From Methanosarcinales archaeon (GTDB lineage: Archaea > Halobacteriota > Methanosarcinia > Methanotrichales > Methanotrichaceae): a stretch of DNA of 8,076 bases. Of this stretch, positions 1-6,003 are shown piece by piece. The translations under genes were made by a program, and so were the position numbers. Below the pieces are notes generated by a model. The model ran no database searches. It was not told where the DNA came from and worked only from the letters and a program-made list of their open reading frames with translations. The stretch spans positions 1 to 8,076 of the forward strand of contig JAAEEW010000146.1 in assembly GCA_013415595.1 (NCBI GenBank). The letters are read 5' to 3'. Each line of letters opens with the position of its first letter. The first letter of the stretch is position 1.

Positions 1-382
1 CGGCCGGATCCTTAACATCTTTGAGGACTATCTTGGGGGTGGTTTCATCTGTTGATAGAATCTCAATATTCCCGATCCCTTGGGCTCTGTCCGAAAGGCT
101 CTGTTTTACTTTGACATCCTTTATGCGAAGAAGTTCTATTTCTTCATGCTTCTTGCCAATCCGCCCCGACGATATTTTGAGTCTCTCGTTAGTTAAGATA
201 TACCGAGTGCTGGAGGTAACACCTGTTGTTAAGCCGGACGGTTTGCCCTCCCATAAAATTCGCTCTTCGTCAAGATCTCCACCCACCACGGAGGCCGTAC
301 TTCCTCCAATCATCGCGCCGCAATTTTGACAGAATTTGCCTCCTTCAGAGTACTCGTTACCACAGTTACCGCAGAACGGCAT
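1..382 (-). CDS. Zinc-ribbon and bacterial PH domain protein (partial, C-terminus beyond left edge)
   Basis: The reading frame opens with ATG at 382 and stays open to the window edge (127 codons), so the C-terminus is missing. Residues 1-25 form a double-CxxC zinc ribbon (Cys4, Cys7, Cys18, Cys21; start MPFCGNCGNEYSEGGKFC). From about residue 38 the sequence (EERILWEGKPSG, then SSTRYILTNERLKISSG, then LRIKDVKVKQS and GIGNIEILSTDE) has the pattern of a small bacterial PH domain (bPH_2/DUF304 type), ending near a typical VLKDVKDP segment. A GGAGGG ribosome site lies 9 bases before the ATG. Such proteins are usually small and of unknown role, and some are membrane-linked; no membrane segment is visible in the part present. 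The gene is richer in A+T than the genes to the right, which could mean transfer or just a different local composition. The domain call is firm; the function is unknown. Confidence 0.82.
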   Translation of the reverse strand, partial: MPFCGNCGNEYSEGGKFCQNCGAMIGGSTASVVGGDLDEERILWEGKPSGLTTGVTSSTRYILTNERLKISSGRIGKKHEEIELLRIKDVKVKQSLSDRAQGIGNIEILSTDETTPKIVLKDVKDPA

Positions 383-425
383 AGTACAATTCCCTCCAAT
401 TAAATCACCTTAATAGGGCAAAAAG

Positions 426-438
426 ATAAAGTTATTGG
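426..438 (-). promoter_or_regulatory. Candidate TATA promoter for the zinc-ribbon/PH gene
   Basis: Read on the minus strand, CAATAACTTTATC resembles an archaeal BRE plus TATA element. About 26 bases downstream would put the start of transcription near 405, leaving a leader of about 22 bases that contains the GGAGGG ribosome site. The placement fits, but the match is only moderate. Confidence 0.4.
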
Positions 439-492
439 CTTATGAGTGCTGATTTAATAAGACAGATTTCGATCGTAGCGATTGACCATTTT

Positions 493-585
493 TTATGAGG
501 TGGTAATCTTCTTCAGCAAGCTCTCCATTCCTTTGAACGTGGTTGACCCTCGCTCTATCCCATCAATTAGCCATAGCTTCGTAAT
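493..585 (-). pseudogene. Possible gene remnant, 30-codon open frame without a start
   Basis: On the minus strand an open frame follows an in-frame TAG (586-588) and ends in TAA (493-495). It contains the segments LIDGIERGSTTFKGMES and LLKKITTS. The composition reads like the C-terminal end of a real protein, with an amphipathic MESLLKKI end, yet there is no usable start and no ribosome site at the upstream end. An 11-residue piece could start at the internal ATG. I recognise no family. The frame is short enough that chance is the leading alternative. Confidence 0.15.
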
Positions 586-614
586 CTATATTAATAAGAA
601 GCGTCAATATAATG
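585..614 (+). promoter_or_regulatory. Candidate TATA boxes for the dodecin gene
   Basis: Two plus-strand TATA-like elements precede the dodecin gene. TCTATATTAATAA (585-597) would start transcription near 616 and give a leader of about 20 bases carrying a GGGGATGAG ribosome site just before the GTG. CAATATAAT (606-614) would instead start transcription at about the GTG itself and make a leaderless message. The sequence cannot decide between them. Confidence 0.4.
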
Positions 615-636
615 AAAAATAATAGGGGATGAGTAA

Positions 637-852
637 GTGCCGAACAGCATATATAAATTCATTGAGCTGGTGGGGTCGTCTCCAACGAGCTGGGAGGATG
701 CAGTCAAGACAGTGGTGGACACAGCTTCGAAGAATCTGCGTGATCTGAGGGTGGCAGAGGTAAAGGAGCTGGATGTAAGATTGGAGAACGGAAAGATAGC
801 GGCCTACAGGGCGAAGGTCCGCATATCCTTCAAGTACGAACAAGAAGAATGA
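637..852 (+). CDS. Dodecin family protein, calcium-dodecin (SecE2)-like
   Basis: The product is a 71-residue protein of full dodecin length (the family is about 65-72 residues). Dodecins form hollow dodecamers with a beta-alpha-beta-beta fold in the cytoplasm. The N-terminus SIYKFIELVGSSPTSWEDAV matches the family (YKvIelvGtSPtSWeeAv), followed by the helix to LRDLR and two strands, the last being RAKVRISFKYE. In flavin-binding dodecins the segment after the helix is LRWFEV; here it is LRVAEV, so the tryptophan that stacks on flavin is Val39 and the next aromatic is Ala40. The RVA.V.E.D segment and the GKI.-Y-.-K-.-SFK ending recall the Mycobacterium tuberculosis calcium dodecin (Rv0379/SecE2). 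GTG at 637 is the only start that keeps the conserved N-terminus, since the ATG at 629 is in another frame. Family call is strong; loss of flavin binding and gain of calcium binding are inferred. Confidence 0.93.
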   Translation: MPNSIYKFIELVGSSPTSWEDAVKTVVDTASKNLRDLRVAEVKELDVRLENGKIAAYRAKVRISFKYEQEE

Positions 853-932
853 ACAGAAAGGAGCGAGGGAGGTAGACCATAGACAAGAGGGTGTATGACG
901 GAATAGCCCACCAATCCAAAGCGCCGTGCTGG

Positions 933-977
933 TCTCCGGGGTCAATCTCCACCCCGGGGAGCAGTATTTTTGATTTT
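933..977 (+). terminator. Hairpin with T-rich tail after the dodecin gene
   Basis: Bases 933-942 (TCTCCGGGGT) pair with 951-960 (ACCCCGGGGA) in a 10-base-pair stem with one G-T pair and an 8-base loop. A T-rich stretch follows at 965-977 (ATTTTTGATTTT). It lies 80 bases after the dodecin stop and has the shape of an intrinsic terminator. Archaea often stop on oligo-T alone, so the hairpin may instead protect the 3' end or belong to an RNA. Confidence 0.45.
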
Positions 978-1125
978 AGATTGTTCATTGCCGGTCTCTT
1001 TTTCATAAAGCTCCGCTGTTTCCCGCCATCCTCACCATTCTTAACTATTACTCATCTAATCCTCACTACCCCCCCACCGACCCGGGCCGTGGTCTCCCCG
1101 GGGTGGGGCGTCCCTGTCTGAAGGG

Positions 1126-1133
1126 ATTTATAC
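1126..1133 (+). promoter_or_regulatory. TATA box of the glycosyltransferase gene (leaderless transcript likely)
   Basis: ATTTATAC, with TTTATA at 1128-1132 and a purine-rich AAGGG just before it as a possible BRE, is centred about 28 bases before the A of the ATG at 1158. Archaeal transcription starting about 26 bases downstream would begin at or within a few bases of the start codon. The bases before the ATG (CTCCCCCCATCC) contain no ribosome site, which agrees with a leaderless message. Confidence 0.6.
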
Positions 1134-1157
1134 CAGAAGGCAAATCTCCCCCCATCC

Positions 1158-2246
1158 ATGGCACACGTATTGATAAGTCCGCTCAACTGGGGTCTGGGCC
1201 ACGCCTCCCGGGACATGCCCATAATCAGAGAGCTTCTGAGCCACGACCACCAGGTGACCATCGCCTCCAGCGGCAACGCCTTAGAGTCCCTGAAGAGGGA
1301 ATTTTCGCAGTGCCATTTCCTGGTCTATAAGGACTATCCTGCCCCCTACAGCGCCGGCAGGTTCTTTCTGCCCAGGTTCAGCGCCTACATCCCCGTCCTG
1401 CTCCAGGCCCTGAGGGAGGAGCGTAGAAACCTGGATCTGATCCTGTCCCGGGAGCACTACGACCTGATCATCAGCGACAACCGCCTGGGGGTCTACACCC
1501 CGGAGGTCCCCTGCTACTTCATCACCCATCAGCTCCGGTTCAGCACCCCGGCCTTCATCTGGCCGGTGGAGGTGATGACCCTCTACGTCAACGGCTTCTT
1601 CCACAAGAAGTTCAACGGGGTCATCGTCCCCGACAACCTGCCGGGAGATAACGCCATCAGCGGCAAGCTATCCCGCTCCAGCTTCAAGGTCACCCAGGCC
1701 AGGACCTTCTACTCTGGAATCCTTTGCAGCACTCGCAAGATGGAGGTGGCGGAGGACCTGGACTATCTGATAATCATCTCCGGCCCCGAGCCCCAGCGCA
1801 CCAAGCTGGAGGAGATCCTGCTTCCCCAGGTGCAGGACCTGCCGGGGGAGAAGGTGGTGCTCCTGGGAAGCCCGGGCAAGAACTTCGAAAAGCAGCTCGA
1901 CAGCCAGACCACGGTCAAGTCTTACGTCTCCACGGAGGAGAAGGTGGAGCTGATGAACCGGGCCCGATTCATTATCTCTCGCTCCGGCTACACCACCATG
2001 ATGGAGCTGGCGGAGATGGACAAGAAGCACGGGCTCTTCACTCCCACCCCCGGCCAGACCGAGCAGGAGTACCTCTCCCGGTTCTACCGTCGGCAGGGCT
2101 GGTTCCTCTCCCGCAGCCAGTACCGGATCGACCTGGCCCGTGACGTGGAGCTGGCCATGGACTACCACGGATTCCCGGCTATGCCCAAGACCGGGGAGAA
2201 CGTCCGCCGCCTGTACCGGGACCTCCTGGCCCAGCACCTGGAGTAG
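1158..2246 (+). CDS. MurG-like GT-B glycosyltransferase (family 28/family 1 type)
   Basis: The 362-residue protein has the two-domain GT-B layout. The N-terminal domain begins MAHVLISPLNWGLGHASRD: a first beta strand followed by the GxGHxxR acceptor-side loop (Gly12, Gly14, His15, Arg18) seen in MurG and related enzymes. A linker near residues 175-200 leads to the C-terminal nucleotide-sugar domain, with YLIIISGPEP (203-212), KVVLLGSPG (232-240) and the donor-binding segment FIISRSGYTTMMELAEMDKK, followed by TPTPGQTEQEYLSRF (295-309). These enzymes move a sugar from a UDP-type donor to a lipid or glycan; the acceptor cannot be read here. No signal peptide or membrane span is visible, so it is probably cytoplasmic or bound to the inner membrane face. 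It stands alone, converging on the MFS gene. The ATG at 1158 is supported by the conserved N-terminus and TATA spacing. Fold is confident; substrate is unknown. Confidence 0.88.
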   Translation: MAHVLISPLNWGLGHASRDMPIIRELLSHDHQVTIASSGNALESLKREFSQCHFLVYKDYPAPYSAGRFFLPRFSAYIPVLLQALREERRNLDLILSREHYDLIISDNRLGVYTPEVPCYFITHQLRFSTPAFIWPVEVMTLYVNGFFHKKFNGVIVPDNLPGDNAISGKLSRSSFKVTQARTFYSGILCSTRKMEVAEDLDYLIIISGPEPQRTKLEEILLPQVQDLPGEKVVLLGSPGKNFEKQLDSQTTVKSYVSTEEKVELMNRARFIISRSGYTTMMELAEMDKKHGLFTPTPGQTEQEYLSRFYRRQGWFLSRSQYRIDLARDVELAMDYHGFPAMPKTGENVRRLYRDLLAQHLE

Positions 2247-2287
2247 CTCTGCCCTGCCGGGTGGAGGTCCCTCTGACGGCCTTTTTT
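2218..2287 (+). terminator. Terminator region with a 9-bp stem spanning the stop codon and a T6 run
   Basis: GGGACCTCC (2218-2226), inside the last codons of the glycosyltransferase gene, is a perfect inverted repeat of GGAGGTCCC (2263-2271). The 36-base loop includes the TAG stop. A run of six T follows at 2282-2287, preceded by GACGGCC. A shorter alternative stem pairs GCCG (2256-2259) with CGGC (2277-2280) directly beside the T-run. An oligo-T stop is the likely archaeal signal; the hairpin may help or act on the mRNA end. Confidence 0.5.
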
Positions 2288-2304
2288 CCGGACCGCAGCG
2301 GGCG

Positions 2305-2358
2305 GCCTGGTTGACGCCCAGGTCGACGTCCAGGTCGACGTCCTGGGGGCGGCCAGGC
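2305..2358. repeat. Nested dyad enclosing two tandem 12-base repeats
   Basis: CCAGGTCGACGT occurs twice back to back (2318-2329 and 2330-2341). Around it are two nested inverted arms: CCCAGG (2317-2322) with CCTGGG (2342-2347), and GCCTGG (2305-2310) with CCAGGC (2353-2358). Each unit also holds the self-complementary GTCGAC and, at the unit junction, GACGTC. It lies between two converging genes, so it could be a two-way 3'-end structure or a protein-binding site. Confidence 0.55.
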
Positions 2359-2419
2359 GGCTATCCTTCGATTGATATCAGTAATAATATTAGTAACTTA
2401 GGAATATTTATGGCCCGGC

Positions 2420-2433
2420 TAATTTTAAAATTA
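2420..2433. repeat. AT-only 14-base perfect palindrome between converging genes
   Basis: TAATTTTAAAATTA is its own reverse complement. It sits 42 bases after the stop of the MFS gene on the minus strand and offers a T4 tract on either strand, so it may contribute to ending MFS transcription. The surrounding 2369-2455 is very AT-rich, in sharp contrast with the GC-rich DNA on both sides. Confidence 0.4.
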
Positions 2434-2474
2434 TTATTCAATTGGATGATATAGGCCCATTTGAGCCTGGCCAT

Positions 2475-3875
2475 TCAGGATCTCTCCGTCTGCTGATTGC
2501 CCCGGGCCAGGGAGGCCAGGATTCCCAGGGCACAGAGCACGGCAAAGATGGCAAAAGCCGTCCTGGTGGCCATCAGGAACTGGAAGTGGGACTGGGGGGT
2601 GATCTCCACCCGGCCGATGTAAAGGGCGAAGACCAGCATGGCCAGGCCCATGGACAGCATCTGGCCAAAGAGCCTCATGGTCCCCAGGGTGGCGGAGGCC
2701 ACGCCGTAGAACTTCCGGGATACGGAGCTCATCACCGCGTTGGTGTTGGGGGAGGAGAACATCCCCAGGCCAAACCCCAGGACCATCAGGCTTCCCACCA
2801 CGTAGGCCAGGGAGGTCTCCTCCCTCAGGACGGCGAAGGGCAGTATCCCCAGGAAGGTGAAGGCCATTCCCACTGTGGCCACTATCCTGGGGTCCTTGCG
2901 GTCGGAGAGCCGGCCGGCGAAGGGAGAGACGAGGGTCATCATGATGGGCTGGGCCACCAGAATCAGCCCGGCGGTGCGGGGGTCCAGGCCCTTGATGTAC
3001 TGCAGGTACAGGCTCAGCAGAAAACCGGTGGCAAAGGTGGCGCTGTAGTTGATCAGCGCCGCCAGGTTGGAGAAGGCGAAGACCCGGTTGTCCAGGAACA
3101 GGTGCAGGTCCAGGACCGGGCTCTTCACCCTAATCTCGGCGTATAGAAAGACCATCAGGCCCAGGATGCCCAGCAGGGATAGGTAGATGCCTCTTCTCTC
3201 CGGCAGGATGGAGAGGCCGTAGATCATGGCCACCACCGCCAGGCCGAAGATCGCCGATCCGGGGAGGTCGAATTCCTCGCCCCTGGCGTCGGCCCACTCC
3301 CCCTCCAGCCGGAAGAGGGTCATGAACAGGGCCACCAGCCCCAGGGGGAGGGTGACCAGGAAGATGCTCCTCCAGCCCAGATGCTGGGTGAGCAGCCCTC
3401 CCAGGATGGGCCCGGAGGAGAGCCCCAGGTAGACCACGGCGATGTTCAGCCCCAGCACCCGACCCCGCTCCTTCGGGGAGAACACCGAGGTTAAGATGGC
3501 TATCCCCGTGCCAAAGATCATGGCGCTGCCGGTCCCCTGTGCCGCCCGGGCCAGGATCAGCATGGCCGGGGAGGTGGAGGCGGCGGCCACCAGGGTGGAG
3601 AGGGTGAAGAGGGCGATTCCGTATCCAAAGATGCGCTTTCTTCCGTGGATGTCGGCCAGCCGGCCGAAGGGCACCAGGAAGACGGCGGCGGAGAGCAGGA
3701 AGGCCATGGGAACCCAGCCCAGCGTGACCGCGTCCATGGAGAACTCGGCCCCGATGGAGGGGAGGGCAATGTTGATGGAAGAGCCCATGAATGGTGTGAT
3801 AAAAGAGCTGATGGCGGCGATGATTATGGCGCAGCGCCGGTTGTAGTCCTCCCCCACCTTCCCGCAGATATTCAT
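2475..3875 (-). CDS. MFS exporter, DHA2 (EmrB/QacA-like, 14-helix) family
   Basis: With ATG 3875 the protein has 466 residues and is almost entirely hydrophobic helices, as in drug:proton antiporters of the DHA2 group. Visible family motifs are motif A GRLADIHGRKRI (71-82), motif B RAAQGTGSAM (110-119), motif C GLSSGPILGG (151-160) and a weaker second-half copy GRLSDRKDPR (321-330). The first helix ends MGSSINIALPSIG; the usual DHA2 pattern there is LDxTIVNVALP, and the acidic residue is absent. It should sit in the cell membrane and export a small molecule; the substrate cannot be told. The frame extends upstream to a TTG at 3941, but that adds 22 polar residues and crosses a TATA box, so the ATG is preferred. 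It follows the three-gene operon on the same strand with a 73-base gap and probably has its own promoter, so a shared job with the operon is only possible. Confidence 0.9.
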   Translation of the reverse strand: MNICGKVGEDYNRRCAIIIAAISSFITPFMGSSINIALPSIGAEFSMDAVTLGWVPMAFLLSAAVFLVPFGRLADIHGRKRIFGYGIALFTLSTLVAAASTSPAMLILARAAQGTGSAMIFGTGIAILTSVFSPKERGRVLGLNIAVVYLGLSSGPILGGLLTQHLGWRSIFLVTLPLGLVALFMTLFRLEGEWADARGEEFDLPGSAIFGLAVVAMIYGLSILPERRGIYLSLLGILGLMVFLYAEIRVKSPVLDLHLFLDNRVFAFSNLAALINYSATFATGFLLSLYLQYIKGLDPRTAGLILVAQPIMMTLVSPFAGRLSDRKDPRIVATVGMAFTFLGILPFAVLREETSLAYVVGSLMVLGFGLGMFSSPNTNAVMSSVSRKFYGVASATLGTMRLFGQMLSMGLAMLVFALYIGRVEITPQSHFQFLMATRTAFAIFAVLCALGILASLARGNQQTERS

Positions 3876-3899
3876 GCCTTCAACTGTGGAGGGCCTTCG

Positions 3900-3909
3900 A
3901 CTTAAACCC
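3900..3909 (-). promoter_or_regulatory. Candidate TATA box for the MFS gene
   Basis: On the minus strand GGGTTTAAGT, centred near 3904, lies about 28 bases before the ATG at 3875. Transcription would begin at or next to that ATG. Only a weak GAAGG lies before the ATG, so a leaderless message is plausible. This also argues against the longer TTG start. Confidence 0.45.
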
Positions 3910-3935
3910 TTTTCCACAAGCCCATCTCTGCCGGA

Positions 3936-3950
3936 AGCCAAAAAAAGGCT
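3936..3950 (-). terminator. T7 stop signal at the end of the three-gene operon
   Basis: On the minus strand the TAG of the 207-residue gene is followed at once by CC and seven T (3946-3940), flanked by AGCC and GGCT. A T-run directly after a stop codon is a typical archaeal terminator. The 4-bp flanking arms alone would make a weak hairpin. It separates the operon from the MFS gene. Confidence 0.5.
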
Positions 3951-4572
3951 ACCAGTAGTCCCGGATCCTGTCCAGCAGCTCTTCCCTGGCCTGCTCTGCC
4001 TCCATTCCCAGCAGCTGCAGGGGCAGGAGGCGGATCATGCGCTCCAGATAGGCGGCCTTCAGCTCCATCAGCCGGAGGGCCGTGGCCTGCTCTACCTGGC
4101 CGGCCATCCTCTCCGTCTCCTCGATGGACCCGGCCAGGGACTTCCTGAGGATCTCCCGGGCCACTGCCACCTCCTCCGGCTCCATCTCTCCCGGGCCGGA
4201 CTGGCGGTAGACGGTCTGGCCCAGGCGGTGGAAGGACTCGATGAACTGCAGGAAGGCCGAGCTGTCCTGGCTGCAGGTCCCCCGGTGAGTCCGGGCGTAG
4301 CCGCACTCCTGGCACCTGTCGCCGTGCTGGACGCAGAAGGGGCAGGTCTCCGGCCGGACGGGGAGAAAGCCCATCTGGTAGAGGCTGAGGGCCCGGGCGA
4401 ACTTCAGGGCCTCCTCCGGAGTGGAGACCCTCTCCTCCAGGGCCCGGGACAGCTTCAAAGCCTCCTGCAAGAACTCCAGGCAGCGCTGCAGCACCGCCCC
4501 GGCGGCCTGCTCCAGGCTGGCCGGGGATATCTCCCCTGCCGCCTCCTCCAGCCTCCTCTGGGAGCTTTTCAA
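3949..4572 (-). CDS. Unrecognised 207-residue protein with a cysteine cluster
   Basis: I do not recognise this family. Starting at TTG 4572 it has 207 residues. Residues 1-70 and 105-207 are predicted mainly helical and highly charged (for example SLEQAAGAVLQRCLEFLQEA and ILRKSLAGSIEETERMAGQV). Between them lies CPFCVQHGDRCQECGYARTH followed by RGTC: Cys77, Cys80, Cys87, Cys90 and Cys100, with His84 and His96 nearby, a likely zinc or other metal site. There is no signal peptide or membrane span. The TTG is chosen because GAGGAGGG lies 8 bases before it and because the frame further upstream runs through the deacetylase gene with shadow-like Ser/Thr/Pro/Arg composition. Only 37 bases separate it from the deacetylase stop, so it is very likely cotranscribed. 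It may be a partner or metal-binding accessory of that enzyme; this is inferred from position only. Confidence 0.8.
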   Translation of the reverse strand: MKSSQRRLEEAAGEISPASLEQAAGAVLQRCLEFLQEALKLSRALEERVSTPEEALKFARALSLYQMGFLPVRPETCPFCVQHGDRCQECGYARTHRGTCSQDSSAFLQFIESFHRLGQTVYRQSGPGEMEPEEVAVAREILRKSLAGSIEETERMAGQVEQATALRLMELKAAYLERMIRLLPLQLLGMEAEQAREELLDRIRDYW

Positions 4573-4609
4573 CCGGCCGGTCCCTCCTCTGCTGCTGATC
4601 AGGGGCCTT

Positions 4610-6001
4610 CTAGCACGAGCGCTCGTTGCGGGTGCGGGCGTCGTAGCTGCGGAACCTGTCGGCCGGCTTGTCCTGGAGGTAGACGAAATCGTACTTGGAG
4701 TCGCTCCTATGCTCCTGGTACTCCTCCCTGGCGTCCTCCTGACAGCTCTTGCAGGCGTGGATGGGAATGGAGATGCCAAAGGCCGAGCTCAGCCGGCCGT
4801 AGCCCCGGGAGGCCTGGGAGCCCACCATCATGTAGCCCAGACAGTCCGGACACATCCGGACAGTCTCCTCCTGGCTCTCGTTGATCATGTCTGTATCGTA
4901 GAAGACCCGCTTCTTGGTGCGGTAGAACTTGCCGTACTGCTCTTTGGCCTCCTCCACCATCTCGTCCCGCCTCTCCCAGAGGCTGAGCAAGTGGTTGACC
5001 GTCTCCTGGATGCTCCGTTTCATCTCCTGGCTCTGGACGAACCGGCCGGGGATGAAGTCCGGCTCGATGACCTGGGAGTAGTCCAGCCCGGCCATGGCCT
5101 GGATGATGCCGGTGTTGACGTAAGGAAGGGCGGTCTCGATGGCGTAGCCGCCCTCCAGGACGGCCAGGCTTGGCCCCAGCTTCTCGTTCAGCCGGGCGTA
5201 GCCCTGGGCGGAAAACCGCATGTTGGCCAGGGGATCGGTGTAGTGGTTGTCCTGGCCGGCGGAGTTTACCACCAGGTCGGGCTTGAACTCCTCCAGGACC
5301 GGCAGGACCAGGTTGTCCAGGACGTAGTGGATGCCCTCATCGGTTGTTCCCGGGGGCAGGGGCACGTTCAGGGTCCTGCCCAGAGCCTGGGGTCCGCCCA
5401 TCTCGTTAACGAATCCCGATCCGGGGTACAGGGTCCGGCCGTCCTGGTGGAAGCTGATGAACAGGACGTCCGGGTCGTGCCAGAAGATGTCCTGGGTGCC
5501 GTCGCCGTGGTGGACGTCGGTGTCCACGATGGCGATTCGCCTGAGCCCGTACTTGCTCCTCAAGTACTCCACCATGATGGCCATGTTGTTGATGTTGCAA
5601 AATCCCCGGTTTCCGTGGACCACCCTCATGGAGTGGTGGCCGGGAGGCCGGACCAGGGCGAAGCCGTTCTTGATGTCTCCCTTCATCAGGGCGTCGGCCA
5701 GAACAAGGGTGCTGCCGGCGGCGATGAGGTGGGCCTCGGTCACCTGGGCCTGCACGTCCGGGACGCAGAAGTGCACCCGGGCCACGTCCCTGGCCTCGGC
5801 CAGCCGGGGCTTGTACTCGGTGACCTCCGGCAGGTCCATCAGCCCTTCCTCGAAGATCTGGTCCCGGGTGTAGAGCAGCCGCTCCTCCCTCTCCGGGTGG
5901 GTGGGGGAGATGGCCCAGTCGAAGGCCGGGAAGAATATGAGCCCTGTGGGGGGCTTCTTGCCGGCCTCAGGCTGGGTGGCTCCTGGAACATGAGCAGCCA
6001 T
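4610..6001 (-). CDS. Histone deacetylase/acetylpolyamine amidohydrolase family Zn enzyme with C-terminal zinc ribbon
   Basis: The 463-residue protein carries the full class I/II deacetylase active site: RPPGHHS with the catalytic His pair (122-123), DTDVHHGDG with zinc ligands Asp162 and His164, SAGQD with the third ligand Asp251, and LEGGY with the catalytic Tyr286. The N-terminal THPEREERL segment is also typical. Such enzymes hydrolyse acetyl-amide bonds on lysine side chains, polyamines or other small amides, so the substrate is open. Beyond the catalytic domain (about residue 325) are a charged helical region and a CPDC (384-387) plus CKSC (417-420) zinc ribbon, which is not part of the usual AcuC or HDAC core. 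ATG 6001 is supported by GGAGGTG set inside the end of the upstream gene, whose stop is just 2 bases away: tight translational coupling. The last residues are charged and end RNERSC. Confidence 0.93.
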   Translation of the reverse strand: MAAHVPGATQPEAGKKPPTGLIFFPAFDWAISPTHPEREERLLYTRDQIFEEGLMDLPEVTEYKPRLAEARDVARVHFCVPDVQAQVTEAHLIAAGSTLVLADALMKGDIKNGFALVRPPGHHSMRVVHGNRGFCNINNMAIMVEYLRSKYGLRRIAIVDTDVHHGDGTQDIFWHDPDVLFISFHQDGRTLYPGSGFVNEMGGPQALGRTLNVPLPPGTTDEGIHYVLDNLVLPVLEEFKPDLVVNSAGQDNHYTDPLANMRFSAQGYARLNEKLGPSLAVLEGGYAIETALPYVNTGIIQAMAGLDYSQVIEPDFIPGRFVQSQEMKRSIQETVNHLLSLWERRDEMVEEAKEQYGKFYRTKKRVFYDTDMINESQEETVRMCPDCLGYMMVGSQASRGYGRLSSAFGISIPIHACKSCQEDAREEYQEHRSDSKYDFVYLQDKPADRFRSYDARTRNERSC

Positions 6002-6003
6002 CT

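Larger units (their letters stand above)
853..1157. other. Intergenic stretch between dodecin and glycosyltransferase genes
   Basis: I see no convincing gene in these 305 bases. They hold, in order: a purine-rich piece with a GGGAGG motif near 869 but no proper start after it; a strong hairpin with a T-rich tail; a pyrimidine-rich tract (about 1000-1080) ending in a C-run; GC-rich dyads including CCCCGGGG at 1096-1103; and a TATA box at 1127-1132. The open frame from GTG 891 to TGA 1121 has the composition of non-coding DNA (many Ser, Pro, Phe) and crosses the hairpin. Confidence 0.6.

Noticed and set aside
21..329. A plus-strand open frame of 102 codons at the left edge
   Set aside because: It lies opposite a zinc-ribbon/PH protein on the minus strand that has clear motifs and a ribosome site.
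868..1121. A possible small gene after GGGAGG near 869, or from GTG 891
   Set aside because: No ATG, GTG or TTG stands at the right spacing after GGGAGG. The frame from 891 crosses a hairpin and a pyrimidine tract and has non-coding composition.
4573..4779. Upstream extension of the 207-residue gene into the deacetylase gene
   Set aside because: The extension is rich in Ser, Thr, Pro and Arg and overlaps the 3' coding part of the deacetylase in another frame; a TTG with a good ribosome site lies after the deacetylase stop.
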